DNA from: an uncultured Steroidobacter sp.
GTDB taxonomy: Bacteria > Pseudomonadota > Gammaproteobacteria > Steroidobacterales > Steroidobacteraceae
Direction: 5' to 3'
DNA length: 43,458 nucleotides
Assembly: GCF_937958065.1 (NCBI RefSeq)
Contig: NZ_CALFXI010000107.1
Span: 1-43,458, forward strand
In this document: positions 1-11,046 of the stretch, in pieces
How the letters are laid out: every line of letters begins with the position of its first letter
Numbering within the stretch: the first letter of the stretch is position 1
Program-made: the position numbers and the translations under genes
Notes under the pieces: model-generated
The model's database searches: none
What the model saw: only the letters and a program-made list of their open reading frames with translations
Told to the model about the DNA's origin: nothing

Positions 1-198
1 CAGGTTGAACACCGGGCGCTTGCCACCCGTATCGCCATCCGCCAGCACCGGACGCTTACCGCCGGTGTCGCCATCGACAATGTTAAATACCGGGCGCTTG
101 CCGCCCGTATCACCGTCCGCCAGCTGCGCGCCAGTGCTATTGCCAGCCGCAAACAGAACGCCCGCCACGACCGCCGAAATTGCAAATACGTTACGCAT
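1..198 (-). CDS. small secreted protein with DGDTGGKRPV repeats (C-terminus cut by window edge)
   Basis: I do not recognise this protein. The frame starts at an ATG (196-198) and stays open for 66 codons to base 1, so the end lies outside the window. A GGGAGGG ribosome-binding site sits about 8-10 nt upstream. The first ~24 residues look like a signal peptide: MRN, then a hydrophobic run rich in Val, Ala and Gly, then a likely cut near AAGNSTGAQ. The rest is repeats: DGDTGGKRPV occurs three times, joined by FNIV or LA linkers (periods 14 and 12 residues), and the third copy is followed by FNL at the edge. Each repeat holds a Lys-Arg pair. The gene is divergent from the ECF sigma/kinase pair. 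An exported low-complexity or processed peptide is possible; no function can be assigned. Confidence 0.7.
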   Translation of the reverse strand, partial: MRNVFAISAVVAGVLFAAGNSTGAQLADGDTGGKRPVFNIVDGDTGGKRPVLADGDTGGKRPVFNL

Positions 199-511
199 GA
201 CAACAAACCCTCCCGGGAAAAGTGCTAAAAATCCGAACCAGCAACGGCTCGATCACTGGGATAAGCGACGTCCCTTTGAGAAACCCGTCACAGCGCCCTC
301 TGGACAAGCGAAAGAAAAAGGGAACAATCAGTACATCGCTCAGCGATTGCTTCCGGAGATCCCTCCAAATCAATCAGTTGAGTCGGATTCAGGGACGGCC
401 GCAGGGCGGTTTTGGCGGGCAGCCCGCGGTGCGGCCGGCGCGCCAGGTGAGAAACTGTCGCAATCGAGCCCGTAAACTAGAGAACCCCAGGCGAGCGCCC
501 GTGCGTTTTGC
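199..511. other. divergent intergenic region between repeat-peptide gene and ECF sigma gene
   Basis: About 310 bases without a convincing gene. It must hold the promoters for the leftward repeat-peptide gene and the rightward sigma/kinase pair. The left half is relatively A-rich; the right half (about 390-450) is very GC-rich. A 13-bp palindrome, GCGGGC-A-GCCCGC, lies at 415-427 and could be a binding site. I cannot pick out a clear -35/-10 pair on either strand. Confidence 0.4.
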
Positions 512-1170
512 GTGGGAAGAACAGACAGGCCCCGAATCGGAGACCCGCAACTGAGCAACACAATCGCAGCGGCCATCCCACCGCCCGACCGGCAGGCAGT
601 GACACGGCTGTTGTCTGCGTGGCAGTCAGGGGATACTCGCGCCCTGGAACGACTGACGCCGCTCATCTACGAGGAGCTGCGTAACCGGGCTCGCCGCTAT
701 ATGAAACGCGAGCGGCCAGGCCACACACTGCAGGCCACCGCCGTCGTGCACGAGGCATTCGTCAAGCTCGTCGAGATGAATGTCTCGTGGCAGGACCGTG
801 CGCATTTCTTTGCGGTTGCCGCGCGGCAGATGCGACGTATTCTGGTGGACCATGCCAAGACCCGGTTCCGCGAGAAGCGCGGCGGCACCACCACCGGCTC
901 GCTCGAAGATTTCGACGTGCTCGATCTCGGCCCCGCGACCGCGGGCGATATCGATGTGCTGGAAATCGACGAGGCCCTGCAGCGCCTGTCCGGGAACAAT
1001 CCGCGCCTCGCGGAAATGGTCGAGCTGCATTATTTCGGCGGCCTGACCTATCAGGAGCTGTCCGAGACCCTGAAAGTGTCGGAGGCCACCGTCGATCGGG
1101 AGATCCGGCTCGCCAAGGCCTGGATCCTGCGCCAGATCCGACCGAACCGGAATCGCGAACATGAGCCTTC

Positions 1171-1174
<4 letters not shown>
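512..1174 (+). CDS. ECF sigma factor, kinase-associated (ECF43-like)
   Basis: RNA polymerase sigma factor of the extracytoplasmic-function type, with sigma2 in the first half (from about LLSAWQSGD) and sigma4 in the second (EMVELHYFGGLTYQEL, then a helix-turn-helix around LKVSEATVDREIR). In place of the acidic helix that canonical ECF factors use to bind core polymerase it has HTLQATAVVHEAF, with Thr at bases 737-739. In kinase-linked ECF factors of the EcfP/PknT type, a Thr at this place is phosphorylated to activate the sigma factor (family knowledge). The stop overlaps the kinase start by ATGA (1171-1174), so the two are translationally coupled. The start is uncertain: GTG 512 has no Shine-Dalgarno sequence, while CTG 551 has GGAGA seven bases upstream and would put the key Thr at residue 63. 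Confidence 0.88.
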
Positions 1175-3945
<2,771 letters not shown>

Positions 3946-3984
3946 CGGCACGAGCGTCGGGCTTGAACCAGAAGCTTCTGCTAC

Positions 3985-4001
3985 AGTCTCATTACGAGAC
4001 T
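3985..4001. promoter_or_regulatory. short inverted repeat upstream of SYLF gene
   Basis: AGTCTC-ATTAC-GAGACT is a perfect 6-bp inverted repeat with a five-base spacer, 23 nt before the ATG of the SYLF gene and 40 nt after the kinase stop. It could be an operator or a weak hairpin. No T-run follows, so it is not a standard intrinsic terminator. Confidence 0.3.
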
Positions 4002-4024
4002 CACGTGTAGGAGTGACGCCAACG

Positions 4025-4867
4025 ATGCTCACACGATCCAACCTGTTCGCGACGCGGCTCGCGGTACTGCTGCTTTCCTGCGCCATCACGACGGGCGCAG
4101 TCGCCGGCGAGCGCCAGGACGGACGCCTGCTCACCTCGACACAGGTGTTGAGCGAGCTGATGCAGATGCCCGAGCAGAACATTCCCACCTGGTTGATGGA
4201 GCGCGCTTACGCGGTTGCCGTGATTCCGGGCGTGATCAAGGTCGGTCTCGGCATCGGCGGTCGTCGCGGCAAAGGCGTGCTGGTGGTGCGCAAGGACAGC
4301 GGCGCGTGGAGCAATCCGATCTTCATCAATCTCACCGGCGGCAGCTTCGGCTTCCAGGTCGGCGTGCAGTCGACCGATGTCGTGCTCGTTTTCACCTCGA
4401 AGCAGAGCATCGAAGGCATCGTGGGCGGCAAGGTGACGCTGGGCGCCGACGCATCGGTCGCGGCGGGACCGGTGGGCCGGCAGAGCTCGGCGGCTACCGA
4501 CATCGGCCTCACCGCGCAGGTGTATTCATATTCGCGCGCCAGCGGCCTGTTCGCCGGCGTCGCGCTCGACGGCTCGGCCATCACCATCGACAGCTCCTCG
4601 AACGAGTCGTTCTATAAGAAGCCCGGCATCCTCGCCAGCGAGATCATCCGCGCCGATGCGCCGGCCGCGCCGGCCCCGGCGGATCAGTTCATCGCCGCCG
4701 TGCAGCGCTCGGCAAGTCGCGGCGCCCCGGCGCCCGCCCCGACCAGCGCTCCAGCCCCGGCCGTCCCCACCGAAGGACCGTCCGCTACGGCCAACAGCCC
4801 GGGTCCGAGCGGCGTGCAGACCTACCCCATGGAAGACCCACATCCGGGTCAGGAACCGCCGCAATAG
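4025..4867 (+). CDS. SYLF (Ysc84-like) domain secreted protein
   Basis: The predicted protein is 280 residues. An N-terminal signal peptide (LFATRLAVLLLSCAITTG, cut near AVAG) precedes a SYLF/Ysc84 domain covering about residues 45-205. Family features include YAVAVIPGVIKVGLGIGG, the GKGVLVV strand, ITGG/LTGGSFGFQVG-type segments and a late SRASGLFAGVALDG. SYLF domains bind phosphoinositides or lipids in eukaryotes; bacterial homologues are exported and poorly characterised. The tail (about 215-280) is Pro/Ala-rich and probably disordered. ATG 4025 is preferred because AGGAG lies 11 nt upstream; a GTG at 4013 overlaps that site. The gene stands alone, 79 nt after the kinase. Confidence 0.9.
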   Translation: MLTRSNLFATRLAVLLLSCAITTGAVAGERQDGRLLTSTQVLSELMQMPEQNIPTWLMERAYAVAVIPGVIKVGLGIGGRRGKGVLVVRKDSGAWSNPIFINLTGGSFGFQVGVQSTDVVLVFTSKQSIEGIVGGKVTLGADASVAAGPVGRQSSAATDIGLTAQVYSYSRASGLFAGVALDGSAITIDSSSNESFYKKPGILASEIIRADAPAAPAPADQFIAAVQRSASRGAPAPAPTSAPAPAVPTEGPSATANSPGPSGVQTYPMEDPHPGQEPPQ

Positions 4868-5048
4868 GAATGCAGAGAATCTGGGCCGCGGGCCGAGTCG
4901 AACTCGCGGCAAGATACCCCATCTAAACCCGCTCGGAGACAGCGGCGTCCGAGGGTCCCCAGTTTGCGGACACGGGCCATCCGGATATGATCCCCGCGCC
5001 TCCCGACACGGCAGTCGGCACCTGTAAAACCAGCGCAACGAGATTGCA

Positions 5049-5504
5049 ATGAAATCGACTCATAAGTTCCAGCGCAGCGGTGGCTTCACGCTGATCGAAA
5101 TCATGGTCGTGGTGGTGATTCTCGGCATTCTGGCCGCGATCGTCGCACCGAATGTCATGCGTCGAATCGACGACGCGCAGCTGACCAAGGTGTCCAGCGA
5201 CCTGCGTACCATCGAGACCGCGCTCAACCTGTATCGCATGGATAACTTCCGTTATCCGACCACCGAACAGGGCATCAAGGCGCTGTACGAGAAGCCCAAC
5301 GATTCCAGCGTGCGCAACTGGAAGCAGGGCGGTTATCTCGACCCGAGCGCGCGCAAGGACCCCTGGGGCAATGACTATCGCTACGTCTACCCGGGCACGC
5401 ACGGCAAGGAGTTCGACCTGTTCACCTACGGCGCCGACAACCAGGAAGGCGGCGAAGGCCTCGATGCCGACATTGGCAACTGGATCAGCGACCGGCAGCA
5501 GTAA
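5049..5504 (+). CDS. gspG: type II secretion system major pseudopilin GspG
   Basis: At 151 residues this is the normal size for GspG. The N-terminus has the prepilin peptidase site (RSGG|FTLIE, Glu at +5) followed by the hydrophobic spine MVVVVILGILAAIVAP. The globular part has the GspG hallmarks TTEQGIKAL, GYLDPSARKDPWGNDYRYVYPG and a C-terminal Ca-site region FDLFTYGADNQEGGEG. In the cell it forms the periplasmic pseudopilus that pushes substrates through the outer-membrane secretin. No other gsp gene lies in the window, so this is either a detached or an extra copy. The following thioredoxin gene begins 54 nt downstream on the same strand. Confidence 0.95.
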   Translation: MKSTHKFQRSGGFTLIEIMVVVVILGILAAIVAPNVMRRIDDAQLTKVSSDLRTIETALNLYRMDNFRYPTTEQGIKALYEKPNDSSVRNWKQGGYLDPSARKDPWGNDYRYVYPGTHGKEFDLFTYGADNQEGGEGLDADIGNWISDRQQ

Positions 5505-5558
5505 GGCACACAAATGCCGACTTACTAGGGCACGGTCGGCTGGTTAGAATTTGCCGCC

Positions 5559-5879
5559 ATGAGCGCGTATACCGAAAGCTCGCCGTCGCGCGCTGAAATC
5601 GATGCCCTGCCGGGCGCGACGGTGATCGAGTTCGGCACCAACTGGTGCGGCTTCTGTGCCGCCGCCCAGCCCCACATCGAGCAGGGCCTCGCCGCGCATC
5701 CCGGGCTGCGGCATTTCAAGGTCGAAGACGGTCCGGGCCGGCCGCTCGGCCGCTCCTTCCGCGTCAAGCTGTGGCCGACGCTGATCTTCATGAAGGATGG
5801 CGCCGAGGTCGCGCGCGTGGTGCGCCCGAGCTCGTCGCAAGCGATCCGCGACGCGGTCAACCAGATCGACCCTCGCTGA
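5559..5879 (+). CDS. thioredoxin family protein
   Basis: A 106-residue single-domain thioredoxin fold without a signal peptide. The active site is WCGFC (Cys30 and Cys33), not the classical WCGPC, and the cis-proline is in LWPTLIF. It is probably a cytoplasmic disulfide reductase; the changed Pro should alter redox potential relative to TrxA (family knowledge). The DHA2 transporter follows after only 15 nt, so the two are probably cotranscribed, although no functional link is obvious. Confidence 0.9.
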   Translation: MSAYTESSPSRAEIDALPGATVIEFGTNWCGFCAAAQPHIEQGLAAHPGLRHFKVEDGPGRPLGRSFRVKLWPTLIFMKDGAEVARVVRPSSSQAIRDAVNQIDPR

Positions 5880-5894
5880 GCCGATCCGGCGCAT

Positions 5895-7340
5895 GTGACC
5901 ACAGCGTCCTCATCCGCCGTCCAACGTCACCTGCCCTGGCTGGTCGGCATCGTGCTGTTCATGGAGCAGCTCGACTCGACCATCGTGAACACGGCCGTGC
6001 CGGCCATGGCACGCAGCCTCGAAGTCACGCCGCTCAGTCTCAAAGCCATCGTCACCAGTTACATCCTGGCGCTCGCTGTCGGCATTCCCGTGAGCGGCTG
6101 GCTGGCCGATCGCTTCGGCACGCGCAGGTTATTCATTGCGGCCGTCGCCATTTTCACTTCGGCGTCGGTGCTGTGCGGACTGTCTTTGAACGCGCCGATG
6201 CTGGTCGCCGCACGCATCATGCAAGGACTCGGCGCCGCAATGATGACGCCGGTCGGGCGGCTGGCCATCGTGCGAACGTTTCCGAAGTCACAACTGCTCG
6301 ACAAGATGAACTTCGTGATCATCCCCGCACTGATCGGCCCGCTGCTGGGCCCGACGGTGGGCGGATTGATCGTGCATTGGTGGTCGTGGCGCGAGATCTT
6401 CTTCGTCAACGTGCCGGTGGGCCTGCTCGCGCTGTGGATGAGCCACCGTTACATGCCGGAGTATCGCAGCGACTCGCCACGGCCGCTGGATGTGATCGGA
6501 CTGATGCTGTTCGGCTCGGGCGCGGCATTGCTGTCGTGGTTGCTGGAGGTGTTCGGCGAGCATCGGCTCGATGTGACTTCCAGTGTCATTCTGTTCCTGC
6601 TGTCGTTCGCGCTGCTCGGCAGCTATGGCCTGCATGCGCTGCGCACCGAGCATCCGCTGCTCAACCTGCGATTGTTCAAGGGGCGTACCTTTCGGGTCTC
6701 GGTGCTCGGCGGTTTCGTTACGCGACTGGGCATCGGCGGTATGCCATTTCTGCTGCCGCTGCTCTATCAGCTCGGCATGGGCATGCCGGCATGGCAGTCA
6801 GGCCTGATGATGATGCCCTCGGCGATCGCGGCGATGACGATCAAGATGATCTCACCGCACATGCTGCGCCGATTCGGCTATCGCCGCGTGCTGATCGTGA
6901 ACACCGCGCTGATGGGCGTGATCATCGGTCTGTTCGCGCTGGCGGACAAAGACACGCCGCTGGTCGTCATCGTGCTGATGAGCTTCCTGGTGGGCTCGGG
7001 CAACTCGATGCAGTTCTCCAGCATGAATTCGCTGGCGTTCGCGGACATCGATGCGCGTAATTCCAGCATGGCGAACACCATAGCCAGCTCCATGCAACAA
7101 CTGTCGATGAGCTTCGGCCTGGCGTGCGGCTCGCTGCTGACCGGCTGGTATCTGGGAAGTCTGCCGCAGACCGATCAGATCGCGGTGACCGATGCGCTGC
7201 ATGCGTCCTTCATCACGCTCGGCATCGCAACCGTCGTTTCTTCCCTGACTTTCTGGACGCTGCGCCCCGGCGATGGACACGCACTGACGGGCCAGGCCGC
7301 GGCGCCAGTGGCGACACGCGAGCCCGTCACCGATCAATGA
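5895..7340 (+). CDS. MFS transporter, DHA2 (EmrB/QacA-type) family
   Basis: A 481-residue inner-membrane permease with the length and hydrophobic pattern of 14-helix drug:proton antiporters. The N-terminus has the DHA2 signature LFMEQLDSTIVNTAVPAMA; the loop motif GWLADRFGTRRLF (motif A) and helix-5 motif GPLLGPTVGGLI (motif C) are present. The start is GTG 5895: the nearby ATG at 5893 is out of frame and stops at once. Likely substrates are hydrophobic drugs or metabolites, not deducible from sequence. No EmrA-type adaptor is adjacent. It converges with the M20 peptidase gene, with 19 nt between their stops. Confidence 0.93.
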   Translation: MTTASSSAVQRHLPWLVGIVLFMEQLDSTIVNTAVPAMARSLEVTPLSLKAIVTSYILALAVGIPVSGWLADRFGTRRLFIAAVAIFTSASVLCGLSLNAPMLVAARIMQGLGAAMMTPVGRLAIVRTFPKSQLLDKMNFVIIPALIGPLLGPTVGGLIVHWWSWREIFFVNVPVGLLALWMSHRYMPEYRSDSPRPLDVIGLMLFGSGAALLSWLLEVFGEHRLDVTSSVILFLLSFALLGSYGLHALRTEHPLLNLRLFKGRTFRVSVLGGFVTRLGIGGMPFLLPLLYQLGMGMPAWQSGLMMMPSAIAAMTIKMISPHMLRRFGYRRVLIVNTALMGVIIGLFALADKDTPLVVIVLMSFLVGSGNSMQFSSMNSLAFADIDARNSSMANTIASSMQQLSMSFGLACGSLLTGWYLGSLPQTDQIAVTDALHASFITLGIATVVSSLTFWTLRPGDGHALTGQAAAPVATREPVTDQ

Positions 7341-7359
7341 CGAGCTCGCGCGCTTGCTG

Positions 7360-8787
7360 TCAGCGAGCCAGGTCCTTCAGCAGGCTGTTCCAATGCGCCA
7401 GCGCGCCGTCGATGGACGACACCGGCACGCGCTCGTTCAGACCGTGCGAGAACTCATCCGAGTCCTTCATGAACAGGCCCGAGACGCCGTAACTCGGCAC
7501 GCCGACCGCCCGGAAATGCATGCTGTCGGTGGCCCCGGCCGACATCGACGGCACGATCGACAAGCCGGGGTGATTGGCGTGCACGGCCTTGGTCACAGCG
7601 GCCATGACATCCTTACGCAGCGGCGATGCGTCGCTCGCGACCGAGCCGGTATTCTCCTGCGTGATCTTCACTTCCGGATCGGCGGCGACTTCGGCGAGCG
7701 TCTTCTGCACCTCCGCCACCGGTGTGCCCGGGAAGATACGACAATTGATATTGGCAACCGCCTTCTGCGGGAGTGCGTTGGTCGCGTGACCGCCTTCGAC
7801 CATCGTCGCCTCGCAAGTGGTACGGAGCTGGCCGACATAGTTCGGATCTTCCGACAGGGTCGCGATGGCCTGCTGGTCTTCGGGATTCGCCACGTAGCGC
7901 TTCACGGCTTCCGCCGTCGCTCCGGACAACTTCGGCAAACTCTCGCGGAAGTACGCGAGTGTCAGCTCGTTATGCATGGCGGGGAATCGATACTCGCCGA
8001 TGCGCCCCAACGCTGCCGCCAGCTGATTGATGGCGTTCACCTTGCCCGGACGGCTGGAATGGCCGCCAGGATTGGTGACGGTGAGCTTGAAGTCCGCATA
8101 GGTCTTCTCGCCGGCCTGCAAGCCATACACGACCGGCTGACCTTCTTCGGACAACAAGCCGCCGCCGGCATCGCCGTTCAACGCCAGCTCGGCGTCTTTG
8201 AACTGCTCGGCGAGTTTGCGCGTACTGACCATCGAAGTTTCTTCATCGCCGGACAGCGCGAGGATCACATCGCGCCTGGGCTTCCAGCCTTCACGCTTCA
8301 GTTTGGCCAGCGTCGCGGTGATCATCGAAACCTCGAACTTGTTGTCCACCGACCCGCGGCCGAAGACATAGCCATTTTCGAGCACCGGGGTGAACGGATC
8401 GCGCTCCCAATCCTCCCGCTTGGCTTCGACGACATCCATGTGACCGATCACGAGCAGCGGCTTCTTCTTGCTGTCCGTGCCCTTGAAGCGCGCCACCAGC
8501 GTCGCTGTGTTCGCGACTGGCTCGATCGTGATGTCGCTCGGCGCGTAGCCGGCTTCCACCAGCACGCTCTTCAGATACTCGGCATAGGCCGGCACCTGAC
8601 CCGCGCCATCCACCGTCCGGAAACTGATCGACTTCTGCAGGATCGCCAGCGCCTGATCGTGCAAGGCAGGATCCACCGCCGGCTTGCCGGACGCCGTTGC
8701 GCCGGCGGCGAAGCTCATCACGGCACAGCCGATGAGTGCGGCAACAGAGTGTTTCAATCGTGAGCTGGACTTCACTTCGAACCTCAT
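7360..8787 (-). CDS. exported M20 family metallopeptidase
   Basis: A 475-residue zinc dipeptidase/carboxypeptidase-like protein. With the ATG at 8785-8787 it begins with a good signal peptide (RLKHSVAALIGCAVMSFAAGATAS), so it should act in the periplasm. Metal and catalytic motifs are complete: IGHMDVV (His116), GRGSVDNKF with the bridging Asp, SGDEETS with the Glu pair, the dimerisation-domain GGHSS, and a late FSHGLNER His. Upstream in-frame ATGs at 8805 and 8826 would lengthen the N-terminus before the signal sequence; no Shine-Dalgarno decides. It lies 88 nt downstream of the LysR gene on the same strand and may share its transcript. The likely role is hydrolysis of small peptides or N-acyl amino acids. 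Confidence 0.92.
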   Translation of the reverse strand: MRFEVKSSSRLKHSVAALIGCAVMSFAAGATASGKPAVDPALHDQALAILQKSISFRTVDGAGQVPAYAEYLKSVLVEAGYAPSDITIEPVANTATLVARFKGTDSKKKPLLVIGHMDVVEAKREDWERDPFTPVLENGYVFGRGSVDNKFEVSMITATLAKLKREGWKPRRDVILALSGDEETSMVSTRKLAEQFKDAELALNGDAGGGLLSEEGQPVVYGLQAGEKTYADFKLTVTNPGGHSSRPGKVNAINQLAAALGRIGEYRFPAMHNELTLAYFRESLPKLSGATAEAVKRYVANPEDQQAIATLSEDPNYVGQLRTTCEATMVEGGHATNALPQKAVANINCRIFPGTPVAEVQKTLAEVAADPEVKITQENTGSVASDASPLRKDVMAAVTKAVHANHPGLSIVPSMSAGATDSMHFRAVGVPSYGVSGLFMKDSDEFSHGLNERVPVSSIDGALAHWNSLLKDLAR

Positions 8788-8875
8788 TCGATACGCCATG
8801 GCCATGGCAGGGGTGCATTCTGACATGGGGCCGCAGGTTGGAAACAGGCTTGCACCAGCGGGGCCGTTCGTTCCG

Positions 8876-9772
8876 CTATTCCGCTATCGCAACCCGCTCC
8901 ACCAGGAAATCCATGAACACGCGAACTCGTGTCGCGAGTCGGGCGTGCCCGATATACAACGCATGTATGTCTTCGCTGTCTTCCTTGATGTAAGGCTGCA
9001 ACAACGGCACCAGGCGCCCGGCGCGAACATCCGCGCCCACCAGAAAATCCGCCAGCCTCGCCACCCCCGCGCCGCCGACGCACATCAGCCGCAACGACTC
9101 GCCGGAGTTCGCCAGAAAATTGCCCGCGACATGAAATTGTTTGCTCCGATTGCCGGCTCGGAACGACCAGCCTTCGATCGAGCGACGGTAGTTGAAGTTC
9201 AGGCAGTTGTGCTGATCGAGATCCGCCGGTGTCCGCGGCGTGCCATGACGTTGCAAATAGTCCGGAGCGGCGACGACGAGCCATCGACTGCTGCCCAGCT
9301 TGCGCGCCCGAAGCGACGAGTCTCGCAACGCGCCGTGACGGATGGCGATATCGGTACGCTCGCTGACCAGATCGACCAACGCATCGGTCAGCGACAGGTC
9401 CAGCGTGATCTTCGGATACCGTTGCAGGAACTCCGGCAACACCGGCAAGAGCCGATGAATCCCAAACGGCGTCGATGCGCTCACTCGCAGTCGCCCGCGC
9501 GGCTCGCTCTTGTCGGTCGTGAACGAGCGCTCCAGCTCGTCCAGATCCATCAGCAGCTTTTGCGCCTGGCTCCGAAACCTCTCCCCTTCCGGCGTCAGCG
9601 ACAGCGAGCGCGTCGTGCGAGTCAACAGTCGCACTCCCAGGCGGGTCTCGAGGCGCGCGACGCTACGGCTCACCGCCGACGGAGTCTGGCGCAAGGCCTT
9701 GGCCGCCGCGGCGAAGCTGCCGCTCTCGACACTGCGTAAAAAGGCCTCGATTTCGCCGGTTCTGTTGTCCAT
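8876..9772 (-). CDS. LysR family transcriptional regulator
   Basis: A 298-residue LTTR. The N-terminal winged helix-turn-helix is clear at about residues 5-64: IEAFLRSVESGSFAAAAKAL, then TPSAVSRSVARLE and LLTRTTRSLSLTPEG. The remainder is the substrate-binding effector domain (from about 90). The MDNRTGEIEAF start at 9772 is preferred over upstream in-frame starts because it matches family N-termini. It is divergent from an MFS exporter with 110 nt between starts, the classical layout for a regulator controlling a neighbouring efflux gene. A palindrome at 9798-9814 is the candidate binding site. Confidence 0.93.
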   Translation of the reverse strand: MDNRTGEIEAFLRSVESGSFAAAAKALRQTPSAVSRSVARLETRLGVRLLTRTTRSLSLTPEGERFRSQAQKLLMDLDELERSFTTDKSEPRGRLRVSASTPFGIHRLLPVLPEFLQRYPKITLDLSLTDALVDLVSERTDIAIRHGALRDSSLRARKLGSSRWLVVAAPDYLQRHGTPRTPADLDQHNCLNFNYRRSIEGWSFRAGNRSKQFHVAGNFLANSGESLRLMCVGGAGVARLADFLVGADVRAGRLVPLLQPYIKEDSEDIHALYIGHARLATRVRVFMDFLVERVAIAE

Positions 9773-9797
9773 GCGCCGCCCCGATTCGTTCATTGAA

Positions 9798-9814
9798 TGC
9801 ACGACGGTCGTGCA
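9798..9814. promoter_or_regulatory. palindrome in lysR/MFS divergent promoter region, candidate operator
   Basis: TGCACGAC-G-GTCGTGCA is a perfect 8-bp inverted repeat around one central base. It lies 25 nt upstream of the LysR start and 68 nt upstream of the MFS start. LysR regulators bind dyad sites in such shared intergenic regions and usually repress their own gene while controlling the divergent one. Assignment to this LysR is inference from position. Confidence 0.5.
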
Positions 9815-9882
9815 GGCGCACATTCTTATCAGCAATCGAGCCGGTCCGCATCATAGCCTTCCCTCAACCCTCGAGACTGGCC

Positions 9883-11046
9883 ATGCCTCTTGCCTTGTAT
9901 GCGCTCGCGGTCGGCGCCTTCGGAATCGGCGTCACCGAATTCGTGATCATGGGACTGCTGCTGGAAGTCAGCGGCGATCTGAATGTATCGATATCCGCCG
10001 CCGGCATGTTGATTTCGGGCTATGCGCTCGGCGTCATGGCCGGCGCGCCGATCATGACGGTAGTCACGGCACGCTGGCCGCGCAAAGCAACGCTGCTGGC
10101 ACTGATGGCGATCTTCACCATCGGCAATCTTGCCTGCGCCGTCGCGCCCAACTACTTCGGACTGTTGGCGGCTCGCGTGTTGACGGCCTTCGCGCATGGC
10201 ACATTCTTCGGCGTCGGCTCGGTCGTCGCAACTCAACTGGTCGCGCCTCAACAGCGCGCGTCTGCCATTGCCATCATGTTCACGGGCCTGACGATCGCTA
10301 CGGTGCTCGGTGTACCGTTCGGCACCTGGCTCGGTCAGCTGGCCGGATGGCGCGCGACATTCTGGGCGGTGGTCGGCATCGGCGCTTTCGCACTGGCAGT
10401 GATTGCGTTGCTCGTGCCGCGCGATGCCGGACAGATCGAAGAAGGCGACTGGCGCAGCGACCTTCGTGCGCTCGCTCGCGGTCCCGTCGTGCTGGCGCTG
10501 CTGACGACGGTGTTCGGCTTCGGCGGCATGTTCGTGGTGTTCACTTACATCGCGCCGATGCTGACTCAGCTGGCGCACGTGGGCGAGCGGGTCGTGTCGT
10601 TGGTGATGCTGATCTTCGGCGGCGGCCTGGTCGTCGGCAACATCATTGGCGGCAAACTTGCGGATCGATACCTGGAAGCGACGCTCATCGGTTCGCTGCT
10701 GATGCTGGCGGCCGTGCTGGGGCTGATGACGTTCGCCGTTCATGATGGCATCGCCATGATGGTGTTCGTCGCCTTGCTCGGCGCGGCATCCTTCGCGACG
10801 GTGCCGCCGCTGCAGATGTGGGTGCTGGAGAAATCCAATGGCGCGGGCCAGAGCCTGGCGTCGAGCTTCAACATCGGCGCGTTCAATCTCGGCAACGCAC
10901 TCGGCGCCTGGCTGGGTGGCACCGTGATCGATCATGGGCCTGGCTTGCCCGCACTGCCCTGGGTCGCAGCGTTGCTGCCACTGCTTGCGGCCGCACTGGC
11001 GCTCAAAGGACTGCGCGCCTCTCGAGTTGCGACGGTTACATGTTAG
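9883..11046 (+). CDS. MFS transporter, DHA1 (AraJ/YdhP-like) family
   Basis: A 387-residue, 12-helix permease. The start MPLALYALAVGAFGIGVTEF at ATG 9883 matches family N-termini; the frame is open further upstream but that part is hydrophilic and unlike the family. Typical features are GVTEFVIMGLLLEV in helix 1, SAAGMLISGYALGV in helix 2 and a motif-C-like GVPFGTWLGQLAGWR. This family includes arabinose, chloramphenicol and purine-analogue exporters. The divergent LysR gene suggests inducible export of a small molecule. The stop overlaps the convergent DMT-permease stop by four bases (11043-11046). Confidence 0.92.
   Translation: MPLALYALAVGAFGIGVTEFVIMGLLLEVSGDLNVSISAAGMLISGYALGVMAGAPIMTVVTARWPRKATLLALMAIFTIGNLACAVAPNYFGLLAARVLTAFAHGTFFGVGSVVATQLVAPQQRASAIAIMFTGLTIATVLGVPFGTWLGQLAGWRATFWAVVGIGAFALAVIALLVPRDAGQIEEGDWRSDLRALARGPVVLALLTTVFGFGGMFVVFTYIAPMLTQLAHVGERVVSLVMLIFGGGLVVGNIIGGKLADRYLEATLIGSLLMLAAVLGLMTFAVHDGIAMMVFVALLGAASFATVPPLQMWVLEKSNGAGQSLASSFNIGAFNLGNALGAWLGGTVIDHGPGLPALPWVAALLPLLAAALALKGLRASRVATVTC

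Noticed and set aside
1..120. Possible CRISPR array from regularly repeated DNA
   Set aside because: Copies are only three, spacing varies (12 and 14 codons), there are no unique spacers, and the repeat encodes a conserved peptide in one frame.
5..475. Plus-strand frame with repeated TGRLPPVSP at the left edge
   Set aside because: It is the reverse complement of the repeat-peptide gene. The minus frame has a signal peptide and GGGAGGG ribosome-binding site, and the plus frame runs into featureless intergenic DNA.
7354..8763. A 469-codon plus-strand open frame opposite the M20 peptidase
   Set aside because: The minus strand carries intact M20 metal ligands and a signal peptide; the antisense product resembles no protein family.
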